Origin: Sphingomonas sp.
Lineage (GTDB): Bacteria; Pseudomonadota; Alphaproteobacteria; Sphingomonadales; Sphingomonadaceae
DNA: 64,000 nucleotides
Assembly (NCBI RefSeq): GCF_019746665.1
Contig: NZ_JAIERS010000017.1
Location: 97,769-161,768, forward strand
Direction of reading: 5' to 3'
The notes beneath the pieces are model-generated. The model saw only the letters and a program-made list of their open reading frames with translations. It made no database searches and had not been told where the DNA came from. Below, piece by piece: positions 35,726 through 44,534 of the stretch; position 1 is the first letter of the stretch, and each line of letters opens with the position of its first letter. Position numbers and translations under genes: made by a program.

Positions 35726-37683
35726 GGCACGCGGTCACGCTGCGCGTCGGGCCGGTGCGGTTCCGGGTCGGCGCCGATTGGGCCGCGCCGATCGCGACGC
35801 TGCGGGGGCTCTATCGCGATTACCCCGCGCCCGAGGACGGTTTCGCCGATTACAGCGTGCGGCTGGCGGCGCCGCGCCCGTGGCGGCGCTGGTTGCGCCC
35901 GGCGGTGACGATCGGCGGCGACTATTGGCTCGCCGATGCCGCGCCGCTGCCGCTCGCCCAGGCGCTGCTGGCGGCGGAGATGGGGATGAACCTGCAGCTC
36001 GCGCTCGGCGAGCGGCGCTATCTGCTGCTCCACGCCGGCGTCGTCGAGCGCGACGGGCGCGCGCTGATCCTGACGGGCGAGTCGGGCGCGGGCAAATCGA
36101 CGCTCGCCGCTTTGCTGTCGCTGGGCGGCTGGCGGCTGCTGGGGGACGAGTTCGCGCTGCTGGGCCTGGACGACGGGCTGCTCTGGCCCTTCCCGCGCCC
36201 GGTGAGCCTGAAGAACGCGGCGATCGACCTGCTCGCCGCCGAGGTTCCGGCCGCGCGCTGGGGGCCGCTGCTGACCGGCACCCCCAAGGGCACGATCCGC
36301 CACTTGCTGCCCGACGCGGCGGCGCTCGCGGCGATGGACGTACCCGCGCGCCCGGCGGCGATCCTGTTCCCGCGCTTCGGCGCCGCCGCCGCCCGCCGCC
36401 CGGTGCCGGCGAGCGAGGCGTTCGTGCGGCTGACGCAAGCCTCGACCAACTATGTCGCGCTCGGCGAGCGCGGCTTCGCGGCGCTGACCGGGTTGGTGCA
36501 AGGCGTGCCGGCGATCGCGATCGACTATCCCGACACCGCGACCGCGATCGCCCAGGTGACGGCGCTGGCGGAAGCGCTGCCGTTGAACCAAGCCACCGTC
36601 CCCGGCGAAGGCCGGGGTCCAGCATCCCGGCCCGCGCCCGCCGGTAGCGCGATGACGAAACCGCCCGCGACTGGGCCCCGGCCTTCGCCGGGGAAGAGTG
36701 GGGGTGGGGCAATCGCTCCCGACGCCCGCCTGCTCGTCCAGGCCCTGCGCGACCCCGGCGGCACCGCCACCCTCACCGGCGCCGACTGGACCGCGCTGCT
36801 CGCCACCGCCCGCGCCGAGCAGCTGATCGGCACGCTCGCTCACCGCCTCCATGGCCTCGATCTGCCGCCGCGCGTCGCGACCCTGCTCGCCGCCGCGCGT
36901 GCCTCGGGCGAGGAGCAGCGCCGCGCCGCGCTGTGGGAGGCGGAGATGGCGCGCCGCGCGCTCGCCCCGCTTGGGGTGCCGGTGGTGCTGTTGAAGGGCA
37001 CCGCGTTCGTCGCCGCCGGGCTCGCCGCCGGGGTGGGGCGCTCGATCGGCGATCTCGACATCCTCGTGCCCCGCGCCGCGCTCGACCGGGTGGAAGCGGC
37101 TTTGCTCGGCGCGGGGTGGGAATGGGTGAAGCCCGATCCCTATGACGATGCCTATTACCGCACCCACATGCACGAGCTGCCGCCGCTGATCCACCAGACC
37201 CGCGACCGGATGATCGACGTTCACCACACCATCCTGCCGCTCACCGCGCGGCCGACCCCCGATGCCGACGCCCTGATCGCCGACAGCGTGCCGCTCGCCA
37301 ACGGGCTCCGCGTGCTCGCCCCCAACGACATGATCTGCCACGCCGCCGCGCATCTGCTCGCCGATGGCGACCTGGCGGGCGGCCTGCGCAACCTGTGGGA
37401 CATCCACTGCCTGCTCGCCGAGTTCGGCGGCGACGGGCTCGCCGAGCGCGCCGCGCATCATCAGCTGAGCCTGCCGGTCGCGCGCGCGCTGCGGCTGGCG
37501 CGCGCGCTGTTCGGCGAAGAACAGGGCGGTGGCTCGCTGTTCAGCGCACGCCTCACCGCGCGCGATGGCTGGGGACGGCCGACCCGCCCGCTGCTGCGCT
37601 TGGGCTTCTATATCCGCTCGCACCTGCTGCGGATGCCACCGCTGATGCTCGCCCGGCACCTGCTGGTGAAGGCGCGGCGCTAG
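35722..37683 (+). CDS. HprK-related kinase A fused to an uncharacterised nucleotidyltransferase
   Basis: A 653-residue two-domain protein starting at GTG. Residues ~1-290 are an HPr kinase-like domain with LLHAGVVERDGRALILTGE leading into P-loop GESGAGKS (119-126, Lys125) and LLGDEFALL as the HprK-type acidic strand. Residues ~335-653 are an NTP_transf_5-like domain: LLKGTAF, GDLDILV (Asp444, Asp446) and MIDVHHTILP. The joining region (about 292-333) is encoded by a palindromic repeat. The domains are often separate genes in relatives (from memory). It likely phosphorylates and nucleotidylates or glycosylates a peptide. Confidence 0.82.
   Translation: MRHAVTLRVGPVRFRVGADWAAPIATLRGLYRDYPAPEDGFADYSVRLAAPRPWRRWLRPAVTIGGDYWLADAAPLPLAQALLAAEMGMNLQLALGERRYLLLHAGVVERDGRALILTGESGAGKSTLAALLSLGGWRLLGDEFALLGLDDGLLWPFPRPVSLKNAAIDLLAAEVPAARWGPLLTGTPKGTIRHLLPDAAALAAMDVPARPAAILFPRFGAAAARRPVPASEAFVRLTQASTNYVALGERGFAALTGLVQGVPAIAIDYPDTATAIAQVTALAEALPLNQATVPGEGRGPASRPAPAGSAMTKPPATGPRPSPGKSGGGAIAPDARLLVQALRDPGGTATLTGADWTALLATARAEQLIGTLAHRLHGLDLPPRVATLLAAARASGEEQRRAALWEAEMARRALAPLGVPVVLLKGTAFVAAGLAAGVGRSIGDLDILVPRAALDRVEAALLGAGWEWVKPDPYDDAYYRTHMHELPPLIHQTRDRMIDVHHTILPLTARPTPDADALIADSVPLANGLRVLAPNDMICHAAAHLLADGDLAGGLRNLWDIHCLLAEFGGDGLAERAAHHQLSLPVARALRLARALFGEEQGGGSLFSARLTARDGWGRPTRPLLRLGFYIRSHLLRMPPLMLARHLLVKARR
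36600..36693. repeat. Palindromic repeat inside the kinase-nucleotidyltransferase gene
   Basis: CCCCGGCGAAGGCCGGGG (36600-36617) and its reverse complement CCCCGGCCTTCGCCGGGG (36676-36693) flank 58 bases in the open reading frame. Repeats with this core are common between genes in sphingomonads, as I recall. The frame reads straight through, so the element encodes a Gly/Pro/Ala-rich linker between the two domains. Confidence 0.75.
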
Positions 37684-37748
37684 AACAAGCCCTGGGAGCC
37701 ATTGCGCCCGCCGCCCGGGGCGCTACGCTCCGTCCAAGGGAGAGACCT

Positions 37749-39044
37749 ATGCGCCACATCGCCATCATCGGCTCGGGGCCGGCCGGCTATTACACCGCCG
37801 AGGCCTGCCAGAAGCAGTTTGGCGAGGGCGTGCGGGTGGACGTGATCGATCAGCTTCCGGTACCCTATGGGCTGATCCGCTCGGGCGTCGCCCCCGATCA
37901 CCAATCGATCAAGGGCGTCGCCCGCCGCTATGAGGCGGTGGCGCTGAGCGACACGGTGCGCTTCGTCGGCAATGTCCGGCTGGGGCGCGACGTGAGCCTG
38001 GCTGAACTCCTCACGCTCTACGACGCGGTGGTGCTGGCGACCGGGGCGCCGGCCGACCGCGCGCTCGGCGTGCCCGGTGACGATCTGCCGGGGGTGTTCG
38101 GCTCGGCGGCGTTCGTCGGCTGGTATAATGGCCATCCCGATTTCGAAGCGCTCGATCCACCGCTCGCCGGGGGCGAGGTGGTGGTGATCGGCATGGGCAA
38201 TGTCGCGCTCGACGTGTCCCGCATCCTCGCCAAGACGCCGGAGGAGCTGGCGGGGTCCGACATCGCCAGCCATGCGCTCGCCGCGCTTGAACGTGCCGGC
38301 ACGCGTCGCATCACGATCCTCGGGCGGCGCGGGCCGCACCAGATCGCGATGACGCCCAAGGAACTCGCCGAGCTGGGCGAACTCGCCCGCGCGGTGCCCC
38401 GCGTCGATCCCGCCGATCTGCCGCCGTGCGAGGCCGACGCCGCGCTCGAACCCGGGCAGCGCAAATCGGTCGCGCTGCTGCGCGGCTTCGCCGAGGGGCG
38501 CGCGGCCAAGCCGATCGAGATCGCCTTCGATTTCTTCGCCGCCCCGCGCGCGATCGAGGGCGCGGGCCGGGTCGAGCGGGTGATCGTGGAGCGTACCCGG
38601 CTGGAGGGCGCGGCGGTGGTCGGCACCGGCGAGACCTATGCCATCCCCGCGAGCCTGGTGGTCGCCGCGATCGGCTATCGCACCCCGGCGATCGAGGGCG
38701 TGCCCTATGACGCGCGCGCCGGGCGCTTCGCCAATCACGACGGGCGGGTGGCGCCGGGTCTCTACGCGGTCGGCTGGGCGCGGCGCGGGCCGACGGGGAC
38801 GATCGGCACCAACCGTCCCGATGGTTTCCTGATCGCCGATCACATCGCCGCCGATGTGGCCGACGACAGCGGCAAGCCGGGCCGCCCCGGGCTCGACGCG
38901 CTGCTTTCGGCGCGCGGCGTGGACGTGGTGACGTTCCGCGACTGGAAGCGGATCGAGGCCGCCGAAATCGCCCGCGCCCGCGCCGGCGCCCCGCGCGAGA
39001 AGTTCACCAGCATCGCCGCTTTGCTCGCCGCGCTGGCCGACTGA
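37749..39044 (+). CDS. FAD-dependent ferredoxin-NADP+ reductase (adrenodoxin reductase/FprA type)
   Basis: A 431-residue flavoprotein. The FAD-binding IAIIGSGPAGYYTAEACQ, then VDVIDQLPVPYGLIRSGVAPDH, and the NADP-binding VVVIGMGNVALDVSRIL and GRRGPHQIAMTPKELAEL are the adrenodoxin-reductase/FprA signatures, ending with the FAD-binding GWARRGPTGTIGTNRPD. It passes electrons between NADPH and ferredoxins, which here could include the FdxA at 49.1 kb. The ATG at 37749 follows a GGGAGAG site. It precedes tRNA-Pro. Confidence 0.9.
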   Translation: MRHIAIIGSGPAGYYTAEACQKQFGEGVRVDVIDQLPVPYGLIRSGVAPDHQSIKGVARRYEAVALSDTVRFVGNVRLGRDVSLAELLTLYDAVVLATGAPADRALGVPGDDLPGVFGSAAFVGWYNGHPDFEALDPPLAGGEVVVIGMGNVALDVSRILAKTPEELAGSDIASHALAALERAGTRRITILGRRGPHQIAMTPKELAELGELARAVPRVDPADLPPCEADAALEPGQRKSVALLRGFAEGRAAKPIEIAFDFFAAPRAIEGAGRVERVIVERTRLEGAAVVGTGETYAIPASLVVAAIGYRTPAIEGVPYDARAGRFANHDGRVAPGLYAVGWARRGPTGTIGTNRPDGFLIADHIAADVADDSGKPGRPGLDALLSARGVDVVTFRDWKRIEAAEIARARAGAPREKFTSIAALLAALAD

Positions 39045-39051
39045 TTGTCGC

Positions 39052-39080
39052 TTGCACGGGCGCGCGGTGCTGGCTATAGG
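39052..39080 (+). promoter_or_regulatory. Sigma-70-type promoter for tRNA-Pro
   Basis: TTGCAC at 39052-39057 and TATAGG at 39075-39080, separated by 17 bases, stand about 60 bases before the tRNA. The spacing is ideal for the housekeeping sigma factor. Confidence 0.55.
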
Positions 39081-39138
39081 CCCGCCTCCAAGCTCAAGCC
39101 GGACCGCTTCCCGAAGCGCAACGTGGTCCGGACTCCGT

Positions 39139-39215
39139 CGGGGAGTAGCTCAGCCTGGTAGAGCACTGTCTTCGGGAGGCAGGGGCCGGAGGTTCGAATC
39201 CTCTCTCCCCGACCA
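39139..39215 (+). tRNA. tRNA-Pro (anticodon CGG)
   Basis: A 77-base tRNA with acceptor CGGGGAG/CTCCCCG, D-stem GCTC/GAGC, anticodon stem CTGTC/GGCAG around loop TTCGGGA (anticodon CGG, reading CCG), T-arm GGAGG-TTCGAAT-CCTCT and an encoded 3' CCA. It decodes a codon that is common in this GC-rich genome. A run of six T after CCA (39216-39221) can end transcription. The next 145 bases to the TrmJ-like gene show nothing else. Confidence 0.96.
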
Positions 39216-39366
39216 TTTTTTCAACGACCTAGCCGCGAAACGCACAGGGGCTAGCGCTCCATATCGAACCTCGGTCACTCGCTCGGCGGGGCACCGTGGT
39301 CGCGGCACCGGTCGCGGTCCATGAGCAAGGCGCGGGCAGCCCAGAACAACCCGCGAGCCCGCGCGC

Positions 39367-40092
39367 CTACCGCTCGCGCGGGCGCTCCAGCGCGGAGAGG
39401 ACGCCGCGCAGCGTGCGCACTTCCTGGCTCGACCAGCCGGGCTTGGTGAGCAACGTGCGCAGCGTCCGCTTAGTCGTCGCGACCCGGTCGGGCGGGTAAT
39501 AGAAGCCGGCGCGCTCCAGCATCGTGTCGAGCTGGCCGATCATCCCTTCCAGCTCCTCATGCGGGGCAGGCGGGGCGAGGTCGGTCTCGGTCGGGATGGC
39601 AAGGCTTGCCCCCTTCGACCATTCATAGGCGACCAAAATCACCGCCTGCGCCAGGTTGAGCGAGCCGAATTCGGGGTTGATCGGCGCGGTGATGATCGTG
39701 CGGGCGAGCGCGACGTCGTCGGTCTCAAGCCCCGATCGCTCGGCGCCGAACAGCACCGCCGCCCGGCCCGGCGCGCCCCACATCTCGCGCGCCGCCGCTT
39801 CTGGCGTCAGCACCGGCTTGGTCACGCCGCGCTTGCGCACCGTCGTCGCATAGACATGCGCGCAATCGGCGACCGCCTCGGCGACCGTGTCGAACACCCG
39901 CGCGCGTTCGAGCACCACGTCCGCGCCCGAGGCGGCGGGGCCGGCGGCGGGGTTGGGCCAGCCGTCGCGCGGCGCGACGAGCCGCAGATCGGTGAGCGCG
40001 AAGTTGAGCATCGCGCGCGCCGCCTTGCCGATATTCTCGCCCAGCTGCGGGCGGACGAGCACGATCGCGGGCGGGGGCGCGGGCGGCGTCAT
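39367..40092 (-). CDS. SPOUT-class tRNA/rRNA methyltransferase (TrmJ-like)
   Basis: A 241-residue SpoU/TrmH-type 2'-O-methyltransferase. The N-terminal IVLVRPQLGENIGKAARAMLNF and the C-terminal knot region GSLNLAQAVILVAYEW are the TrmJ signatures, with LFGAERSGLETDDV between. TrmJ methylates position 32 in tRNAs, while close homologues act elsewhere. It overlaps the agmatine deiminase stop (ATGA) and is followed by the tRNA-Pro region. The exact target cannot be read from sequence. Confidence 0.85.
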   Translation of the reverse strand: MTPPAPPPAIVLVRPQLGENIGKAARAMLNFALTDLRLVAPRDGWPNPAAGPAASGADVVLERARVFDTVAEAVADCAHVYATTVRKRGVTKPVLTPEAAAREMWGAPGRAAVLFGAERSGLETDDVALARTIITAPINPEFGSLNLAQAVILVAYEWSKGASLAIPTETDLAPPAPHEELEGMIGQLDTMLERAGFYYPPDRVATTKRTLRTLLTKPGWSSQEVRTLRGVLSALERPRER

Positions 40093-41063
40093 GCCGGGAT
40101 TTGCTGGCTGATGCAGTGGAAGCTGCCGCCGCCGGTCAGGATATGGTCGGCGCGCAGGCCCACCACCTTGCGGTCCGGGAACAGCGCCTGGAACGCCGCC
40201 ACCGCCGCCGCGTCGTTCGGCGCGCCATATTGCGGCACCACTACCGCCGCGTTGCCGATATAGAAGTTCATATAGCTCGCTGGCACGATCTCCTCATCGT
40301 GCAGGATGCGTCCGGGCGAGGGGACGCGGACGACCTCGAGCGTCGGGTCGGCACGGCGCGCGGCCTCGGCGGCGGCCTGATAGACGCGCCAGTTCGGGTC
40401 GTTATCGGTCCCCTCGGGAATGGCGAGCCGGCCGGGGGCGACGAAGCGCGCCAGATTGTCGACATGGCCATCGGTATGATCGTTGAGCAGCCCGTCGCCC
40501 AGCCAGATCACCTGGGTGAAGCCCAGATCCTCGTACAGCCGCGCCTCGATCGCGGTGCGGCCGGCGCCTGGATTGCGATTGGGGTTGAGCAGGCACTGCT
40601 CGGTGGTGACGACCCGGCCGGTGCCGTCGCCATCAATCGCGCCGCCTTCCAAAATCCAGTCGGCGGGCAGCGCCTCGATCCCGGCATCCATCGCCAGCCG
40701 CGCGCCGATATCGTCGTCGCCGGGCAGATCATATTTGCCGCCCCAGCCGTTGAAGCCGAAGCGCCGCGCCTCGCGCCGGCTGAGCAGGATCGGCCCGGTA
40801 TCGCGCAGCCAGATATCGCCAAAGGGCTGTTGCACGATCTTGGCGAACGGGCAGGCGGCGCGCGCGGCGGCGACGGCCTCGGCATCGGCGGCGACGAGCA
40901 GCACGCGCTCGCCGCGCCCCTCGGCATCGACCGCGGCGGCGAAGGCCGCGACTTCGGCGCGGGCGGGGGCGAGATCGTCCTCCCACAATTCGGGATGGCT
41001 CGGAAAGCCGATCCACACGGCTTCGTGAGCGCTCCATTCGGCAGGTGGCACGCGCGGTTCCAT
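40089..41063 (-). CDS. aguA: Agmatine deiminase family protein
   Basis: A 324-residue guanidine-modifying-fold enzyme. The catalytic Cys is in GGGSFHCISQQIP; the acid and His positions appear in DIWLRDTGPILL, LEGGAIDGDGTGRVVTTEQCLL and DHTDGHVDNLARF. It hydrolyses agmatine to N-carbamoylputrescine and ammonia, a route to putrescine. The ATG at 41063 has a GGGAG site, while the longer frame starts with TTG. It is coupled to the downstream TrmJ-like gene by 4 bases; no aguB is adjacent. Confidence 0.88.
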   Translation of the reverse strand: MEPRVPPAEWSAHEAVWIGFPSHPELWEDDLAPARAEVAAFAAAVDAEGRGERVLLVAADAEAVAAARAACPFAKIVQQPFGDIWLRDTGPILLSRREARRFGFNGWGGKYDLPGDDDIGARLAMDAGIEALPADWILEGGAIDGDGTGRVVTTEQCLLNPNRNPGAGRTAIEARLYEDLGFTQVIWLGDGLLNDHTDGHVDNLARFVAPGRLAIPEGTDNDPNWRVYQAAAEAARRADPTLEVVRVPSPGRILHDEEIVPASYMNFYIGNAAVVVPQYGAPNDAAAVAAFQALFPDRKVVGLRADHILTGGGSFHCISQQIPA

Positions 41064-41210
41064 CGTCACTCCCAAGAAAGGCCGGCGTCCCGCGCTTAAA
41101 GCGAATGGCGCACCTGCTCAACCGGCGAGCGCACCGCGACCCAACGCATCCTTAACCATTCGCGCCTAGCCCGTGGGGCACCAACATCATCATCAGAAGC
41201 GGGGCGGGCG

Positions 41211-42887
41211 ATGGACGGCAGTTTCAGGGTTGGAGCCCATAGCGGCAGCACCGCCGCCGCCAACAACAGCGAATTGTCCACGCTGCGCGGCATCGGCATC
41301 GTCAGCGAGGTGGCGGGCGCGGCCAGCCAGATCCTGCTCGACGCGCGCGCGATGGACGCGCTTGCCGCGTCCGCCGATCCGCTCGTCGCTCAGGCCGGCC
41401 AGGCCGGCAGCCAGGTGAAGATGCGCATGGCCGGGCTGTGGCTGATCGCCAATGTCCGCACGCTGCGCCTGGCCGAGGGGCACGGCGACCGCGTCTTCGC
41501 CGCGATCGACTTTCTGGGCGAGGGCGAGGAGGACAAGGTGACCGGCCGGATCACCCGCTTCCGGCGGGGCGTGACGCGCTATCCGGTGCCCGGCACGCCG
41601 GTTTTCCCGATCTCCAGCGCCGATGCGCGCCAGATCTATTCGGCGGCCGATCGCCCGCATATCGACATCGGCACCGTCTATCCCACGAAGGACACGCGCG
41701 CGGCGCTTTATGTCGACGCACTGCTCGGCAAGCATTTCGCGCTGCTGGGATCGACCGGCACCGGCAAATCGACCTCGGCCGCGCTGCTCCTTCACCGCAT
41801 CTGCGAGATGGCGCCCCAGGGCCATATCGTGATGATCGACCCGCACGGCGAATACAGCGCGGCGTTCCGCGGCACGGGCGCGCTCTACGACGCCAGCAAT
41901 CTGCAGATGCCCTATTGGCTGATGAATTTCGAGGAGCATTGCGAGGTGCTGCTCACCGCCACCGGGCATGATCGGCACATCGACGCCGACATTCTGGCGA
42001 AATGCCTCCACGCCGCGCGCGCCAAGAGCCGGATGGGGCAGGAGATGCAGCGCATCACCGTCGATGCGCCGGTGCCCTATCTGCTGAGCGATCTCGCCGC
42101 GATCCTGAGTGCGGAAATGGGCAAGCTCGATCGCGCCGGCGATGTCGCGCCCTATCTGCGGCTCAAGACCAAGCTGGAGGAGTTGAAGGCCGATCCGCGC
42201 TATGCCTTCATGTTTTCCGGGATGCTCGTCGCCGACACGATGGCGGCGTTCATCGAGCGCGTGTTCCGCCTGCCGGGCCAGGGCAAGCCAATCTCGATCA
42301 TCGACGTGTCCGGCGTGCCGAGCGAGATCACGTCGGTGGTGGTCGCGGTGCTGGCGCGGATGGTGTTCGATTTCGCGATCTGGTCGCGCGGCGAGCCGCA
42401 GCGCCCGATCCTGCTGGTGTGCGAGGAAGCCCATCGCTACATCCCGAGCGGCGCGGCGGCGGAGGAGCATTCGGTCGGCCGCATCCTGTCGCGCATCGCC
42501 AAGGAAGGCCGCAAATACGGCGTCTCGCTGGGGCTGATCACCCAGCGCCCGTCGGATCTGGCCGAGGGCGTGCTGTCGCAGTGCGGCACGATCATCTCGA
42601 TGCGCCTGAACAACGATCGCGACCAGGCGTTCGTCCGGGCGGCGATGCCCGAGGGCGCGCGTGGTTTCCTCGATTCGATCCCCGCCTTGCGCAACCGCGA
42701 GTGCATCATCTGCGGCGAGGGCGTCGCGGTGCCGATCCGCGTCGCGTTCGACGATCTGGAGGAAGCGAAGCGTCCGGCCTCCGAAGACCCGGTGTTCACC
42801 GATCTGTGGCGCGAAGTGGGCGGCGAGGACGCGATCATCGCCCGCACCCTGAAGCGCTGGCGCGACCAGCGCCGCGAGCGGGGGTGA
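41211..42887 (+). CDS. HerA-like DUF87 ATP-binding protein
   Basis: A 558-residue AAA-like ATPase of the HerA/FtsK fold. An N-terminal HAS-barrel-like domain (STLRGIGIVSEVAGAASQILL) precedes Walker A GSTGTGKSTSAALLLH at about 179, MIDPHGEYSAAF, Walker B PILLVCEEAHRYIP and the arginine-type region GRKYGVSLGLITQRPSDL. HerA ATPases usually pair with the nuclease NurA in DNA end resection; no NurA is adjacent. The role in this group is uncertain. It converges on the next gene. Confidence 0.86.
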   Translation: MDGSFRVGAHSGSTAAANNSELSTLRGIGIVSEVAGAASQILLDARAMDALAASADPLVAQAGQAGSQVKMRMAGLWLIANVRTLRLAEGHGDRVFAAIDFLGEGEEDKVTGRITRFRRGVTRYPVPGTPVFPISSADARQIYSAADRPHIDIGTVYPTKDTRAALYVDALLGKHFALLGSTGTGKSTSAALLLHRICEMAPQGHIVMIDPHGEYSAAFRGTGALYDASNLQMPYWLMNFEEHCEVLLTATGHDRHIDADILAKCLHAARAKSRMGQEMQRITVDAPVPYLLSDLAAILSAEMGKLDRAGDVAPYLRLKTKLEELKADPRYAFMFSGMLVADTMAAFIERVFRLPGQGKPISIIDVSGVPSEITSVVVAVLARMVFDFAIWSRGEPQRPILLVCEEAHRYIPSGAAAEEHSVGRILSRIAKEGRKYGVSLGLITQRPSDLAEGVLSQCGTIISMRLNNDRDQAFVRAAMPEGARGFLDSIPALRNRECIICGEGVAVPIRVAFDDLEEAKRPASEDPVFTDLWREVGGEDAIIARTLKRWRDQRRERG

Positions 42888-42894
42888 CCCCCGC

Positions 42895-44433
42895 TTATTC
42901 CCGCGCGGCCTTGCCGTCCTTCTTGGCATCGTCGCTCAACAGGCCGACACGGTCCTGCAAGGCCTTCGCGTCGGCGCCGTCGTCGATCATCGCAAGCAGC
43001 ACCGACGCTGGATTGTCGCGCGGCGCATGCGGATCGAACGCCAGCGGCGCGAGCGCGCGGCGCGCATCGGGCAAATTGCCTTCGCGGATCATCTCTTCGG
43101 CTAGTTTCAGCAGGATCGCGCGGGCTTGCGGCACCAGCTTCGATGCGCGGCGCAGCCCGGCGATCGCGGCGGGTGTCGGCGTTTCGCCGGCGGCGCGATA
43201 GCTGTCGAAGCGTAGCACCATCGGCCAAGCATAGCCCGAATCGATCACGCTCGCGCGGTCGATCAACGCGCGGGCGGCGGAGAATTTGGCCATGTCCTTG
43301 TCCGCCGCCGCGTCGGCGAGCAGAAGCTGGGCTTTCACCAGCACCGCGTCCATCTGATCCTTGTCCAGCGCGAGCGCGCGATCGGCGGCGGCAAGGGCGG
43401 CATCGCGCTGCTTGGCCGCCAGCGCGGCCGAAGCATAGGTCGCCTGGGCGAACGCATTTGCGGGAAAGCGCGCCGCCGCTTTGCTGGCATCGCTCGCGAT
43501 ATCGGCGAGGTTTTGGCCGCGCCCGGCCACCAGCCGCGTATAAGCGGGCATCGCGGCCGCTTCCGCCGGATCGAGCACGCGCACCACCACCGGCGCAGGG
43601 GTGAGCGCCGATGCGGCGAGCGGCAAATAGCGAAACTTGCCCGAGCGGTAGCGATCCAACTCGTTATCCAGTTGGTTGAGATCGCCAAAGGCTTGTTCGC
43701 CCGCCTTTAGGCTCGGTACCCCTTGGTTCACCAGGCGCATATAGGCGTCGAACTGCCCGTCGCGCTTGTCGCCCAGGATTAGATAATGCGTGAGCAGCCA
43801 ACCGCGCGCGTAGAGCTGAAACACACCGCGTTCTGCCGGCTTCTGGGCCGATACTTCGAGCAGCTTGCGCACCGGGTAATTGGAGTAGAGCACCTCTTTC
43901 GCCCGCACATTATTCGCCCAGGCGAGATCGACGCTGCCATCGGCGTTGACGCGGGCATTGCCGAACAATTCGGCCAGACCCTCGCTCACCCAGGCCGGGT
44001 AAATGCCGCCGGTCGTGCCGAGGATCAGATGATGGACATATTCATGATAAAGTACATAGCGGGCGTCGAACCCGTTCACCGCGCCGGTCACCAGCTGGGG
44101 CACGACCGCGATCGAAGCGCGCGGCGACGCTCGGTAGAAGCCGCCGACGCCGCCGGCATTCGGGCCAAAAAGATCCTGCACCGCTCCGTCGCCGCGCACT
44201 AGGAAGATGCGCACCCGGTTGCGGGCGCTGAACTCCACGTCATTCGCACCGGTCGCCTTGCGCACCGCCGAATCGAAGCGGGCGAGTTCTTCGGCGAATT
44301 GCTGAATCTGAGCGCGCGGGGCGTCGCCGATCACGACGAAATGCTTGCTGCTCGCTTCGATCCATTCTGCTTTCAGCGGCGGCGCGGACAATGCCAAGCC
44401 GATCGATAGTAGAATTTTGACGATGAACCGCAT
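42895..44433 (-). CDS. Exported HExxH metallopeptidase-like protein with TPR-like C-terminus
   Basis: A 512-residue protein with a signal peptide (FIVKILLSIGLALSAPPLKA). The zinc motif is YHEYVHHLIL with HEYVH and a downstream Glu in WVSEGLAELFG, consistent with a gluzincin peptidase (DUF1570-like). The C-terminal ~200 residues are Ala-rich helical repeats resembling TPRs (DAALAAADRALALDKDQMDAVLV). It is probably periplasmic. The substrate and pathway are unknown. It converges on the HerA-like gene with a 7-base gap. Confidence 0.75.
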   Translation of the reverse strand: MRFIVKILLSIGLALSAPPLKAEWIEASSKHFVVIGDAPRAQIQQFAEELARFDSAVRKATGANDVEFSARNRVRIFLVRGDGAVQDLFGPNAGGVGGFYRASPRASIAVVPQLVTGAVNGFDARYVLYHEYVHHLILGTTGGIYPAWVSEGLAELFGNARVNADGSVDLAWANNVRAKEVLYSNYPVRKLLEVSAQKPAERGVFQLYARGWLLTHYLILGDKRDGQFDAYMRLVNQGVPSLKAGEQAFGDLNQLDNELDRYRSGKFRYLPLAASALTPAPVVVRVLDPAEAAAMPAYTRLVAGRGQNLADIASDASKAAARFPANAFAQATYASAALAAKQRDAALAAADRALALDKDQMDAVLVKAQLLLADAAADKDMAKFSAARALIDRASVIDSGYAWPMVLRFDSYRAAGETPTPAAIAGLRRASKLVPQARAILLKLAEEMIREGNLPDARRALAPLAFDPHAPRDNPASVLLAMIDDGADAKALQDRVGLLSDDAKKDGKAARE

Positions 44434-44534
44434 CGGCGCCCCCTGGAGCTTTCGCGGGTAATGATGCTCGATCGCAGCAACAAGACAAGCGATGTGCAGG
44501 ATCGTCCGGGAACGGTCCGCTCGCGTCCCGCAGA

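Noticed and set aside
35527..37659. 710-codon frame on the - strand
   Set aside because: Antisense to the kinase-nucleotidyltransferase gene. Its product is Gln/Arg/Gly-rich and has no fold signatures.
35722..37683. Frameshift or pseudogene in the kinase-nucleotidyltransferase gene
   Set aside because: Both domains are complete and in one frame with intact catalytic motifs; the linker is explained by a repeat.
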